This document shows, in pieces, positions 41,648-50,233 of a stretch of 64,000 nt of DNA. This DNA is from Nonomuraea sp. PA05. Its GTDB lineage: Bacteria; Actinomycetota; Actinomycetes; Streptosporangiales; Streptosporangiaceae. The translations under genes were made by a program, and so were the position numbers. How positions within the stretch are numbered: position 1 is the first letter of the stretch; every line of letters begins with the position of its first letter. The stretch lies in contig NZ_VSEY01000018.1 of assembly GCF_008086045.1 (NCBI RefSeq), positions 124,001-188,000 of the forward strand. The letters are read 5' to 3'. The notes under the pieces were generated by a model, which had not been told where the DNA came from, did not search any database, and saw nothing but the letters and a program-made list of their open reading frames with translations.

Positions 41648-44600
41648 TCATGTGGAGCTGCCTGCTGTGGGCCCCTGCTTCGACGCGAGCGCCTCTGCCC
41701 GCCGGAAATGCTCGGCCGCCTCGCCGTCGCGTCCCAGGGCCGTGGCCAGGCGGCCCAGGTATCGGGCGACCGGGCCCAGGGTGAGCAGGCCGCTGCCCGC
41801 TCCGGCCAGCTCCGCCTGGGCGGGGAGCAGCCGGTCGTAGAGGCGCTCCATCGTGCGGTGGTCGGCCGTTTCCAGCGCGGCCACGGCGTGCAGGCAGGTT
41901 CTCGCCTCCAGCAGGAGGTCGTTCGGGGAGTCGGGGATCGTGCGGGCGGCGGCCGTCGCCTCGTCGTGGCGGCCTTGGGCGAGGAGGATCAGGGGGCGGG
42001 TCCAGCTCTCGTAGGGGCCCCAGCCGGCATCCGCGAGGCCGGCGAGATCAGCGCCCGCCACCCGAGCCACGCCCGCACCCACTGCCCCTTCCCGAGCCAC
42101 GCCCGCACCCACCGCCCCTTCCCGAGCCACGCCCGCACCCACCGCCCCTTCCCGAGCCACGCCCGCACCCACCGCCCCTTCCCGAGCCACGCCCGCACCC
42201 GCACCCGCACCTGCGCCCGCGCCCGCGCCCGCCAAGCCTTCCGGGGCCACGGCCGCGCCCGCCAAGCCCTCCCGAGCCGCGGGGGCGCTTGACGGGCCTT
42301 CCTGCGGCAGCCGGTTCTCGGCCACTTCCAGGCACAGCAGGGCGAGCGGCAGCATGCCGTCCTCTACGCCCGGCATCCCGGTGCCGCTGAGCCGGGCGGC
42401 GGCCGCGCGGTACGCCTGCCCGGCCGTGTCGTCGCCCGTGATGGTGCGGCGGAGGGCCGCGTACCAGGTCGTGAACACGCCGACCAGCGGAAGGTCGTAC
42501 CGCTCCGCGATGCGATCGGCCGCGGCGGCGTGGTGGTCGGCGGCCTCCAGGTCGGCCAGCGCCGCCGACGACTGCAGCAGGATCAGGTGGCCGAGCACCT
42601 CGAACGTCGCCAGCCCTTCATCCCCTGCCGCCAGCCGAACCAGCTCCTCGCCGATCGCGGCCCGCTCCGGGGCTAGGCCTGCCCGGTGGAACGTCTGCAT
42701 GTACCGGCCGTTGAGCGCGTAGGCGAGCAGGGTGCGGTCGCCCAGGCGGCGGGCGATCACCTCAGCCTCCCGGGCCGCCTCGTCGCCGCGCGGGCCGGGG
42801 TCGGCTCGGCGTTCCATGGCGATGGTGATCAGAAGCCTGGCCCGTTCTGCGGCGTACGTGTGCGGCGTCCCTTCCTCGGCGGGCAAGGCGGCCAGGGTGC
42901 GTTCGGCGGCGGCGACGAGGCGTGCGGACAGTGCCGGGTCGTCGTTGGTGGTCCAGATGGCGGGCACGTCGAAGGAGCCGATCACTCCGGCCGTCACCAG
43001 CGGATCGCCGAGCGCCTCCGCCGCGTCCACCGCCTCAGCCCGGTACCGCCGCGACTCGCGCAACTCCCCGATCACCGCCAGCGCCCTGACCAGCCCCATG
43101 ACGGCCTCCAACCGCACGACCGCCCCACCACCGGGGCCCGCCGAACCGGCTCCAGGGCCGAACAGACCGGGCCCAGGACCGAACGAGCCGGGTGCTTGAC
43201 CGAACGGACCGGGTGCCAAGCCGAAGGGACCGGGTGCCGGACCGGACGAGCCGGGTGCCGGGGCGGTGAGTTGGTCGAGGGCCGTGAGTGCGGCGCGCCA
43301 CAGCCGGGCCGCCTCGTGCGGCGCCGACCTGGCCTCAGCGCGCAGCGCCGCCGCCCGCGTGTAGTGGGCGGTACGGGCGGCACCCGCCCGGCCCTCCGCA
43401 CGTACGCAGTGGTGAGCGATGGTCTCCACGTCACCGGGACGGATCCCTTCGACGATCCCGGCCGCCCGGGCATGCCAGCGGGCACGGCGGGCGAGCGTGA
43501 CGTCGTCGTAGAGCGTCTCGTGCACCAGCGCGTGCGCGAACCGCAGCCGGTCCGCGTCCCGCTCCACCAGGAAGCCCGCCAGCAGGGCCGACTCCACCGA
43601 CTCCAGCACCTGCTCCTCGTCGCCGGCCAGCGGGATCAGCACGTCCAGATCCACCTCCTGGCCGAGGACGGCGGCCTGCCGCAGGTGCGTACGAGCCGTC
43701 TCCGCGAGACCCGCGAGGCGGTGGCGGATGACGTCGCGGACCCCGGCGGGGACGGCGGTGTGCAGGGCCGCGTCGCCCTCGCTCTCCCAGAGGCGGACGA
43801 GCTCCCTGACGAAGAACGGGTTGCCCGCGCTGCGCGTGTGGATCGTCCGGGCGTCCCTGTCGCTCGCCGGGCGGCCGGTGATGGCCTGGACCAGCTCGTG
43901 CACCTGCGGCTGGGTGAGACCGCCCAGGTAGACGCGGGCCGGCTCGGCTCGGGCGGCCCTGCCCAGCGCGTCGGACAGCGCGGCGGAGATCTCCGTCGAG
44001 CGGTAGGTGGCGAGGAGCAGCACTGGGGCCTGGCCCAGGTCGGTGGCCAGGGTGGTGAGCAGGGCCAGGGTTTCCTCGTCCGCCCAGTGGAGGTCGTCGA
44101 GGACCAGGAGGAGCGGGGCTCGGTCGGCGATGGTGGTCAGGTGGGTGGTGATGGCGCGGTGGCGTTTGAAGCGGGCGGCCAGCGCGGTGGCCGGTGGCGT
44201 GTCTGGCGTGGCCGGTGGCGTGTCTGGCGTGGTGGCCGGGGGCGTGGTGGCCGGGGGCGTGGTGGCCGGGGGCTCGGTTGTGGGGAGGCGCTCGCTCAGC
44301 TCGGTCCAGGGCCAGGCGGAGGGGGCGCCCTGCACTTCCGGGCTGGCGCCCCAGGCGGTGGTCCAGCCGTCGGCTTCCAGGCGCCGGGTCAGCGTCCTGG
44401 CCAGCGCCGTCTTGCCCGCGCCCGCCGCGCCGGACACCAGCACGAGCCGCACCCGTCCCGACGCCGTGACGTGCGCCGCCACGGCTTCCAGCTCGGCCAG
44501 CTCGGTGGCCCGCCCGACGAAGGGGTGCTCGGCCGGTTCCAGCGGGCGCTCGGTGGGAGGCGCGATCGCGCGGGCGTGCGTGAGGGCGGAGAGCGGCGGC

Positions 44601-45568
44601 GCGAGTGGTGGCGGGCTGACGTGCGGGAACGACCGGGGGTGCGGGTGCGTGCCCGCATGCGGGATTGAACTGACGTGCGGCGACGAGCCGGCCTGCGAAG
44701 GCGAGCCACCCTGCGATGCGGGCGTCGGGGGCGGGTTGCGGTGTGCCAGCGAGCTGGGGTGCGGGGGCGGGTTGAGGTGTGCCGGCGAGCTGGGGTGCGG
44801 GGGTGGGTTGAGGTGTGGGGCTTGGGTGAGGATGTCGCTTTCGAGGCGCCGCAACCTTTCCCCCGGATCCACCCCCAGTTCCTCCCGCAGAACCTCCCGA
44901 GCCCGCCGCAACTGCCCCAGCGCATCCCCCTGCCGCCCCGCCCGGTAGAGCGCGAGCCCCAGCAACCGCCACCCGTCCTCCCGCAACGGATGCTCCGCGA
45001 CATGCGCCTCCAGATCAGGCACGCACCCGGCCGCGTCACCGCAGGCCATGGCGGCTTCGGCCCGGCGCTCCACGACGAGCAGGCGCAGCTCGTCCAAGCG
45101 AGCGGCCTCACCACGCGCCCAGTCCAGGCCGGCGAACTCCGCGTAAGCGGGCCCCCGCCACAGCCCGAGGGCGGCGTCGAGGAGGGCATGGGCCCGGGCG
45201 GGCGCGCCGGTGGTCAGGAGGCGGGAGGCGTCCGTGAGAGCGGACTCGAAGCGCCAGGCGTCCACCGCCTCCGGGCCGGGGCGCAGCGCGTAGCCCGGCG
45301 GCGAGGTGACCAGGAGGCGGGACGGGGTGCGAGGAGGGCGGGCGGGTTCGAGGGCTTTCCTGAGCTCACCCACGAAGGTCTGCACCGCTCCGAGGGCGCC
45401 CGTCGGCGGCTCCTCCCACAGATCGCCGATCAGCCACGACACCGGCACCACCCGGCCCCGGGCAATCAGCAGCCGGGCGAGGACGGCGCGATGGCGCGGC
45501 CCCTTGAGCCGCGCCGGGCCGTGCTCGTTCTCGGCCGTCAGCGGCCCCAGCACCCCGAAAGTCACCAT
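41648..45568 (-). CDS. SARP/BTAD transcriptional activator with AAA ATPase and TPR-like regions
   Basis: 1306 residues from ATG 45568. Residues ~1-95: OmpR-type winged helix (VTFGVLGPL ... PPGYALRPG); ~95-245: BTAD helical domain (WRGPAYAEFAGLDWARGEAAR as two pieces, VDPGERLRRLE). An AAA_16-type ATPase follows, Walker A GAAGAGKT with Lys386 and Walker B LLVLDDLHWADEE with Asp491. The remainder is TPR-like helices. This is the AfsR/large SARP architecture, activating secondary metabolism or catabolic genes. Four Pro/Gly/Ala linkers are built from minisatellites. Divergent from an alpha/beta hydrolase gene over a SARP-like repeat. Confidence 0.9.
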   Translation of the reverse strand: MVTFGVLGPLTAENEHGPARLKGPRHRAVLARLLIARGRVVPVSWLIGDLWEEPPTGALGAVQTFVGELRKALEPARPPRTPSRLLVTSPPGYALRPGPEAVDAWRFESALTDASRLLTTGAPARAHALLDAALGLWRGPAYAEFAGLDWARGEAARLDELRLLVVERRAEAAMACGDAAGCVPDLEAHVAEHPLREDGWRLLGLALYRAGRQGDALGQLRRAREVLREELGVDPGERLRRLESDILTQAPHLNPPPHPSSPAHLNPPPHPSSLAHRNPPPTPASQGGSPSQAGSSPHVSSIPHAGTHPHPRSFPHVSPPPLAPPLSALTHARAIAPPTERPLEPAEHPFVGRATELAELEAVAAHVTASGRVRLVLVSGAAGAGKTALARTLTRRLEADGWTTAWGASPEVQGAPSAWPWTELSERLPTTEPPATTPPATTPPATTPDTPPATPDTPPATALAARFKRHRAITTHLTTIADRAPLLLVLDDLHWADEETLALLTTLATDLGQAPVLLLATYRSTEISAALSDALGRAARAEPARVYLGGLTQPQVHELVQAITGRPASDRDARTIHTRSAGNPFFVRELVRLWESEGDAALHTAVPAGVRDVIRHRLAGLAETARTHLRQAAVLGQEVDLDVLIPLAGDEEQVLESVESALLAGFLVERDADRLRFAHALVHETLYDDVTLARRARWHARAAGIVEGIRPGDVETIAHHCVRAEGRAGAARTAHYTRAAALRAEARSAPHEAARLWRAALTALDQLTAPAPGSSGPAPGPFGLAPGPFGQAPGSFGPGPGLFGPGAGSAGPGGGAVVRLEAVMGLVRALAVIGELRESRRYRAEAVDAAEALGDPLVTAGVIGSFDVPAIWTTNDDPALSARLVAAAERTLAALPAEEGTPHTYAAERARLLITIAMERRADPGPRGDEAAREAEVIARRLGDRTLLAYALNGRYMQTFHRAGLAPERAAIGEELVRLAAGDEGLATFEVLGHLILLQSSAALADLEAADHHAAAADRIAERYDLPLVGVFTTWYAALRRTITGDDTAGQAYRAAAARLSGTGMPGVEDGMLPLALLCLEVAENRLPQEGPSSAPAAREGLAGAAVAPEGLAGAGAGAGAGAGAGVAREGAVGAGVAREGAVGAGVAREGAVGAGVAREGAVGAGVARVAGADLAGLADAGWGPYESWTRPLILLAQGRHDEATAAARTIPDSPNDLLLEARTCLHAVAALETADHRTMERLYDRLLPAQAELAGAGSGLLTLGPVARYLGRLATALGRDGEAAEHFRRAEALASKQGPTAGSST
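42061..42200 (-). repeat. 30-base coding minisatellite, four full copies
   Basis: Units at 42061, 42091, 42121 and 42151 and a 20-base partial at 42181. Copies 2-4 are identical; the first differs at one base. They encode a 10-residue GAGVAREGAV repeat in the SARP regulator. Near-identity indicates recent expansion or homogenisation. Confidence 0.9.
43141..43262 (-). repeat. 21-base coding minisatellite
   Basis: Imperfect 21-base units encode a 7-residue repeat (PAPGPFG, LAPGPFG, QAPGSFG) in a linker of the SARP regulator. Confidence 0.75.
44187..44273 (-). repeat. 21- and 15-base coding minisatellite
   Basis: Two 21-base units followed by three 15-base units encode TPDTPPA and TTPPA repeats within the ATPase region of the SARP regulator, between Walker A and Walker B, an unexpected place for a variable insert. 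Confidence 0.75.
44727..44818 (-). repeat. 36-base coding minisatellite
   Basis: Two and a half 36-base units encode HLNPPPHPSSPA repeats in the linker between the BTAD and ATPase domains of the SARP regulator. Confidence 0.75.
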
Positions 45569-45609
45569 TTGACTCCCAACCTATCCGCCCGTGAGCGGTG
45601 GCCGTCGCG

Positions 45610-45638
45610 GCTGAGTCGTCGCTGATCAGGCGCTGATC
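45610..45638. promoter_or_regulatory. Three direct repeats at 11-base spacing, probable SARP site
   Basis: GCTGAGT at 45610, GCTGATC at 45621 and GCTGATC at 45632: heptamers at exactly 11-base intervals. SARP regulators bind direct heptamers spaced 11 bases. The site is 42 bases from the SARP start and 57 from the hydrolase start. For the regulator gene, TAGGTT (45579-45584, minus strand) is a plausible -10. Confidence 0.6.
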
Positions 45639-45694
45639 GGCGCCCGGCAGGCTGGGCGCCGAACGATCGCGACCGACCAGGAAGGGCAACCGAC

Positions 45695-46573
45695 ATGGCT
45701 CCTCAGATCACCGGGTTCGTCCGCCGCCGCGTCACCGTGGCCGACGGCGTGGCGCTCAACGTCGCCGTGGGCGGCTCGGGCACCCCCGTCGTGCTGCTGC
45801 ACGGCTTCCCGCAGACCCACCTCATGTGGCGGCACGTCGCCGCCGACCTGGCCGCCGACCACACCGTCATCTGCCCCGACCTGCGCGGTTACGGCGACAG
45901 CGACAAGCCGGCCGACACCGGCGGCCAGGCCTACTCCAAGCGCACGATGGCCGCCGACGTCGTCGCCCTGGCCAGGGCGCTGGGGCACGACCGGTTCGCG
46001 CTGGCGGGGCACGACCGGGGCGCGCTCGTCGCCGTCAGGGCCGGGCTGGACCATCCGGACGTCGTCACGCACCTGGCCGCGCTGGACGTGCTGCCGACGC
46101 TCGACTCCTGGGAGGTGATGCAGGGCAGGTCGGCGGCCGTGGGGTTCCACCTGTATCTGATGGCGCAGCCGCCGGGGCTGCCCGAGGCGATGATCGGCGG
46201 GGCGGCGGACGCGTTCTTCGGGTACTTCCTGGACCTCTGGGCGAACGACCCGAACGCTATCCCCGCCGACGTGCGGGCCGCCTATCTGAAGGCGTCCAGG
46301 GAGGCGGTCCCGTCGATCGTGGCCGACTACCGGGCGACGGCCACGGTCGACGTCGAGCACGACGAGGCCGATCGGCGGGCGGGCCGGAAGCTGGCCATGC
46401 CGGTGGCGGTGTTGCAGCAGGACTGGGGGGCGGCGCTCGGGTTCGACGCGGCCGGCAGGTGGCGGGCGTGGGCGGAGAACCTGGAACACCGGACGGTGTC
46501 GTGCGGGCACTTCATGGCCGAGGAGGCTCCGGCGGAGGTGGTGAAGTCGCTGCGCGAACTGCTCGCCAGGTGA
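45695..46573 (+). CDS. Alpha/beta hydrolase (epoxide hydrolase / haloacetate dehalogenase-like)
   Basis: 292 residues. Oxyanion motif LLHGFPQTHLMW, nucleophile Asp107 in LAGHDRGALVAV and catalytic His in CGHFMAEEAP. Asp (not Ser) as nucleophile and the G-H-D-R-G context match the fluoroacetate dehalogenase/epoxide hydrolase branch. The Arg found three residues further on in fluoroacetate dehalogenase (carboxylate binding) is Leu here, so fluoroacetate is doubtful. Five bases before an ABC transporter region; may be under the SARP-like site. Confidence 0.85.
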   Translation: MAPQITGFVRRRVTVADGVALNVAVGGSGTPVVLLHGFPQTHLMWRHVAADLAADHTVICPDLRGYGDSDKPADTGGQAYSKRTMAADVVALARALGHDRFALAGHDRGALVAVRAGLDHPDVVTHLAALDVLPTLDSWEVMQGRSAAVGFHLYLMAQPPGLPEAMIGGAADAFFGYFLDLWANDPNAIPADVRAAYLKASREAVPSIVADYRATATVDVEHDEADRRAGRKLAMPVAVLQQDWGAALGFDAAGRWRAWAENLEHRTVSCGHFMAEEAPAEVVKSLRELLAR

Positions 46574-46588
46574 CGTCTTGATCCCTCC

Positions 46589-46603
46589 GGTAGACGGTCT
46601 ACC
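46589..46603. promoter_or_regulatory. 15-base perfect palindrome upstream of ABC operon
   Basis: GGTAGAC-G-GTCTACC, exact arms around one base, in the 46574-46634 gap. The GT/AC-rich form resembles operators of GntR/FCD regulators, and one is encoded at the end of this operon (51039). Confidence 0.6.
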
Positions 46604-46634
46604 ATCTTCAGTATCCGGTATGGAGCTGATAGGC

Positions 46635-47426
46635 ATGGCAGATCAGGCAGCGGCCGTCCGCCTGGAGGCCGTCTACAAGGCGTTCGTCCCACGGGGGCGT
46701 TCCGCGCAGCCGCTGCTCGCGCTGGAGGACGTGAGCTTCGACGCCCGGCCCGGTGAGTTCATCAGCCTCGTCGGCCCGTCGGGGTGCGGCAAGTCCACGG
46801 TGCTCAACCTCCTGGCCGGCCTGACGCAGCCGTCCGCCGGCCGGGTGCTGCACCACGGCAGGCCGGTGACCGGCGTCAACACCGAGGTCGGCTACATCAC
46901 CCAGGACGACAACCTGCTGCCGTGGCGCTCGATGCTGCGCAACGTCGAGTACGGCCTGGAGCTGCGCCGCGTCCCCAAGGCGGAGCGGCGCCGCCGGGCC
47001 AGGGAGTTCATCGAGCTGGTCGGCCTCAAGGGTTTCGAGGACCACTACCCCCACGAGCTGTCCGGCGGCATGCGCAAGCGGGCCGGGATCGTCCGCACGC
47101 TCGCCTACGACAGCGACGTCGTCCTCATGGACGAGCCGTTCGGCCCGCTGGACGCGCAGACCCGGGTGATCCTCCAGGACGAGCTGCTCAAGCTGTGGGA
47201 GCTGCGCCGCCCGACCGTCCTGTTCGTCACGCACGACCTCGTCGAGGCCATCGCGCTGAGCGACCGGATCATCACGTTCACCTGCCGCCCTGGCCGCGTC
47301 AAGCGGGAGTACGAGGTGCGCCTCCCCCGCCCCAGGGACGTCTTCCACATCCACGAGGTCCCGCGCTTCAGGGAGCTGTACGACGCGCTGTGGGACGACA
47401 TCCGCATGGAGATCGCGGCGACATGA
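46635..47426 (+). CDS. ABC transporter ATPase (nitrate/sulfonate/NMT1 class)
   Basis: 263 residues from ATG 46635, with GGAG 9 bases before it (ATG 46620 is an alternative, nearer the palindrome). Walker A GPSGCGKST, Q-loop YITQDDNLLPWRS, signature LSGGMRKR, Walker B VVLMDEPFG and switch VTHDL are all intact. Belongs to the SsuB/TauB/ThiZ-like group. Its stop overlaps the next start (ATGA). Confidence 0.92.
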   Translation: MADQAAAVRLEAVYKAFVPRGRSAQPLLALEDVSFDARPGEFISLVGPSGCGKSTVLNLLAGLTQPSAGRVLHHGRPVTGVNTEVGYITQDDNLLPWRSMLRNVEYGLELRRVPKAERRRRAREFIELVGLKGFEDHYPHELSGGMRKRAGIVRTLAYDSDVVLMDEPFGPLDAQTRVILQDELLKLWELRRPTVLFVTHDLVEAIALSDRIITFTCRPGRVKREYEVRLPRPRDVFHIHEVPRFRELYDALWDDIRMEIAAT

Positions 47427-48277
47427 CGCTCAGGGACACCCGCGAGGCCCCGGGACCCGCCACCGCGCAGGTGCTCACCCTGGCGGCGGACCGGTCCAGG
47501 GCCGCGGCGGCCAGGGAGCGGCTGCTGGTGCGGTCCGGGATCGCCGGGCTGGGGGTGGCGTTGCTGGTGCTGTGGGAGTTCGTGGCGCCGCTGGTCGTGG
47601 AGCGCCGCTACGTCAGCGCCCCGTCGGAGGTGGCGGTGCGGCTGACCGAGCTGGTCGTGGACGGCGAGCTGTGGGGGCACATCAGGGTGACGCTGGTGGA
47701 GGCCGGTCTGGGCTACCTCATCGGCGTGGCGGTCGGGCTGGCGGCGGCGCTGGTGCTGGTGGCGGTGCCGGTGCTGGACGAGATCGCGGGGCCGTTCCTG
47801 GCGGCGTTCTACTCGATCCCGAAGATCGCGCTGGCGCCCATGTTCATCATGTGGTTCGGGCTCGGGCTGCTGCCGAAGGTGCTGCTGGCGGCGTTGATGG
47901 TGTTCCTGATCGTGCTGTCCAACACCGTGGCGGGGGTGCGCGGCATCGAGCCAGGGCTGGTCGAGGTGTCTCGGGTGATGGGGGCGCGGGGGGCGAGGCT
48001 GGTGCGGACGGTGATCCTGCCCGGTGCGGCGCCCGCCGTGGTGGCGAGCATCCGGCTGACGTTCTCACGGGCCATGGTGGGGGCCGTGCTGGGGGAGTTC
48101 ATCGCGGCGACGCAGGGGCTGGGGTTCCTCATCGTACGGTCGTCGCGCCAGTTCGAGACGGCGACCGTGTTCGCCGGGATCGTGGTGGTGGCCGTGCTGG
48201 TGATGCTGGTCAACGCGGTGGTGCGGGCCGTCGAGGCACGGGCCCTGCCGTGGTGCGCGCAAGGGCCGCACGGATGA
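47423..48277 (+). CDS. ABC transporter permease 1 (SsuC/TauC-like)
   Basis: 284 residues. Cytoplasmic N-terminus, then six helices; YSIPKIALAPMFIMWFGLG and the EAA-like loop VSRVMGARGARLVRTVILPG are typical. Overlaps its neighbours at both ends. Two different permeases in one operon suggest a heterodimeric channel, as in some pyrimidine- or riboflavin-type NMT1 transporters. Confidence 0.9.
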   Translation: MTLRDTREAPGPATAQVLTLAADRSRAAAARERLLVRSGIAGLGVALLVLWEFVAPLVVERRYVSAPSEVAVRLTELVVDGELWGHIRVTLVEAGLGYLIGVAVGLAAALVLVAVPVLDEIAGPFLAAFYSIPKIALAPMFIMWFGLGLLPKVLLAALMVFLIVLSNTVAGVRGIEPGLVEVSRVMGARGARLVRTVILPGAAPAVVASIRLTFSRAMVGAVLGEFIAATQGLGFLIVRSSRQFETATVFAGIVVVAVLVMLVNAVVRAVEARALPWCAQGPHG

Positions 48278-49209
48278 GCGAGCAGGCGCGCGGTGAGCGG
48301 GTGCCGGATGAGCAGGCGTCCAGCGAACATGCCCGTAGCGAGCAGGTGCCGGATGAGCGGGCGTCCAGCGAACATGCCCGTAGCGAGCAGGTGCTCAGCC
48401 GGCAGGTGGCCGAGCACGCGCGCCACCGCCGCGCCCGCCGCGCGGTCGTGTGGGCGGGCCGCCTCGGCCTGGCGGCCGGCGCGATCCTCACCTGGGAGCT
48501 CATCTCCGGCACTCTCGTCCGCCCGTTCTTCGTCAGCACCCCATCGGCCGTCGCGGAACGCCTCGCCACCTGGGCCGTCTCCCCCGACTTCTGGTTCCAC
48601 GCCCGCTTCACCCTCACCTCGACCGCGCTGGGCTTCCTGTCCGGAGCGCTGCTGGGCCTGCTGCTGGCCTGGCCGCTGGCGTTGCGGCGGGTGGCGTACC
48701 GGGTGGTGGAGCCGTACTTCCTGATCGCGTACTCGGTGCCGGCGGTGGCGCTCGGGCCGGTGTTCATCCTCTGGTTCGGCATCGGGCTGACGCCCAAGAT
48801 CGTGCTGGCCGCGTACTTCGTGTTCTTCGTGGTCTTCATCAACACGGTCGAGGGCATCAGGCAGGTGCCGCAGGGGCTGATCGACGTGACGCGCGTGATG
48901 GGCGGCGACCGGTGGGTGACGTTGCGGTCGGTGCTGCTGCCGGGCGCGTTGCCGTACGTGCTGGCAGCCTTCCGCGTCACCCTGCCCGCCGCGATGATCG
49001 GCGCGGTGGTGGGCGAGTTCATCGCCTCCAACCGCGGCATCGGCTATCTGACCAGGGCGGCGGCCGGACGGTACCAGACCGCCGGGGTGATCGCGGGCAC
49101 GGTCGTGCTGGCCGCGATCGTCCTGCTGCTGTCGCTGGCCCTGCGTCCCCTGTCCCGTGTGCTGCGCTGGCGGCCCGAGGTCCGGCTGCGCGGTGAGGAG
49201 GTCTCATGA
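48274..49209 (+). CDS. ABC transporter permease 2 (SsuC/TauC-like) with duplicated N-terminus
   Basis: 311 residues from ATG 48274 (ATGA overlap). The first ~45 residues contain an exactly in-frame 15-residue duplication (ASSEHARSEQ core) from a 45-base tandem repeat; this part is hydrophilic and cytoplasmic. Then six helices with YSVPAVALGPVFILWFGIG and the loop VTRVMGGDRWVTLRSVLLPG. Stop overlaps the binding-protein start. Confidence 0.9.
   Translation: MSEQARGERVPDEQASSEHARSEQVPDERASSEHARSEQVLSRQVAEHARHRRARRAVVWAGRLGLAAGAILTWELISGTLVRPFFVSTPSAVAERLATWAVSPDFWFHARFTLTSTALGFLSGALLGLLLAWPLALRRVAYRVVEPYFLIAYSVPAVALGPVFILWFGIGLTPKIVLAAYFVFFVVFINTVEGIRQVPQGLIDVTRVMGGDRWVTLRSVLLPGALPYVLAAFRVTLPAAMIGAVVGEFIASNRGIGYLTRAAAGRYQTAGVIAGTVVLAAIVLLLSLALRPLSRVLRWRPEVRLRGEEVS
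48301..48390 (+). repeat. 45-base tandem duplication in permease gene
   Basis: Copies at 48301-48345 and 48346-48390 differ at only one base that I can see (CAG versus CGG). Recent, in frame. Confidence 0.85.
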
Positions 49210-50225
49210 GAGCCCATATTGGAACGGTCGCGGTGGTCCTCGCGGCGGTGGCCGGCTGCGGCGGCGGGGCGGAGCCGGCGCAGGAGGCGAAGAAGATCAC
49301 GATCGCGTCCGCGCCGAACGTGTTCCTGTCCGCCCTGTACGTCGCCCAGGACGACGGCCTGTTCGCCAAGGAGGGCCTCACGGTGGAGATCGTGGAGGTG
49401 GAGAGCGGCAACGACAGCGTCGCCGCGCTCGCCTCCGGCCAGGCCCAGTACGCCGACGTCGGCTTCGAGGACCTGGCCGAGCTGAGCAAGGCGGGCGACG
49501 ACTCGGTGGTGATGGCGCACGACATCCTCAACCGGGTCACGCTCACGCTGGTCATGCGCAAGGAGGTGAGCGAACGCAAGAACGTCACGGCGGCCTCCCC
49601 GCTGCCGGAGAGGCTCGGGGCGCTCAAGGGCCTCAAGATCGGCATCACCTCGCCGGGCTCCCCCACCGACACCTACATGCGCTACTACCTGGCCTCGGTC
49701 GGGCTCGACCCGGAGCGGGACGTGGAGCTGGTGCCGCTCGGCGGCGGGTCCGCGCTGCTGGCGGCGCTGGAGAAGGGCCAGATCGACGCCTACCACCTGT
49801 CGCCGCCGACGCCGTACGTGGCCGCGGAGAAGGGGTTCGGCGTGGTGCTCATCGACGGGCCGAAGGGCGAGGTGCCGGAGCTGGACAAGTTCGACTACAC
49901 CGCCTGGGCCACCTCCCGCCAGTGGGCCGCGGAGAACGCGGGGACGGCGGCCGCGTTCAGCCGCGTGCTGGCGCAGGCGACCGTCAAGGTGAAGCAGCAG
50001 CCCGACGCGGTGGCGGGCCAGATCATGGACGACCTGGGCAGCAGCGACAAGGCGACGGTGCTGCGCACCGTCAAGGCGATGAGCTCCGCGCTGTCCGACA
50101 GGGGTTGTTTCGACCCGGCGGTGGTGCGGCGCACGCTGGATGTCATGCTCAGGCTGAAAATCCTGGAGGAGAAGGCGGACGCGGCCGAGGGCCGCCTCTG
50201 GACGAACGAGTACAACGGCTGCTGA
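49206..50225 (+). CDS. ABC transporter substrate-binding lipoprotein (NMT1/THI5-like)
   Basis: 339 residues. Lipobox AAVAGC with Cys18. ITIASAPNVFLSALYVAQDDG, then FAKEGLTVEIVEVESGND and YADVGFEDLAEL, fit NMT1/SsuA-type binding proteins; LKIGITSPGSPTDTYMRYYL is the second lobe. Ligand likely a small organic anion or aromatic acid, given the FAH hydrolase and MHS symporter nearby (inference). Confidence 0.88.
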   Translation: MRAHIGTVAVVLAAVAGCGGGAEPAQEAKKITIASAPNVFLSALYVAQDDGLFAKEGLTVEIVEVESGNDSVAALASGQAQYADVGFEDLAELSKAGDDSVVMAHDILNRVTLTLVMRKEVSERKNVTAASPLPERLGALKGLKIGITSPGSPTDTYMRYYLASVGLDPERDVELVPLGGGSALLAALEKGQIDAYHLSPPTPYVAAEKGFGVVLIDGPKGEVPELDKFDYTAWATSRQWAAENAGTAAAFSRVLAQATVKVKQQPDAVAGQIMDDLGSSDKATVLRTVKAMSSALSDRGCFDPAVVRRTLDVMLRLKILEEKADAAEGRLWTNEYNGC

Positions 50226-50233
50226 GGAGCGAG

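Noticed and set aside
42061..42200. Regular 30-base repeats as a possible CRISPR array
   Set aside because: No unique spacers; the copies are head to tail, keep the reading frame of the SARP regulator, and no cas genes are present.
45695..46573. Fluoroacetate dehalogenase
   Set aside because: The Asp nucleophile context matches, but the second Arg that binds the carboxylate is Leu, so only the broader family is claimed.
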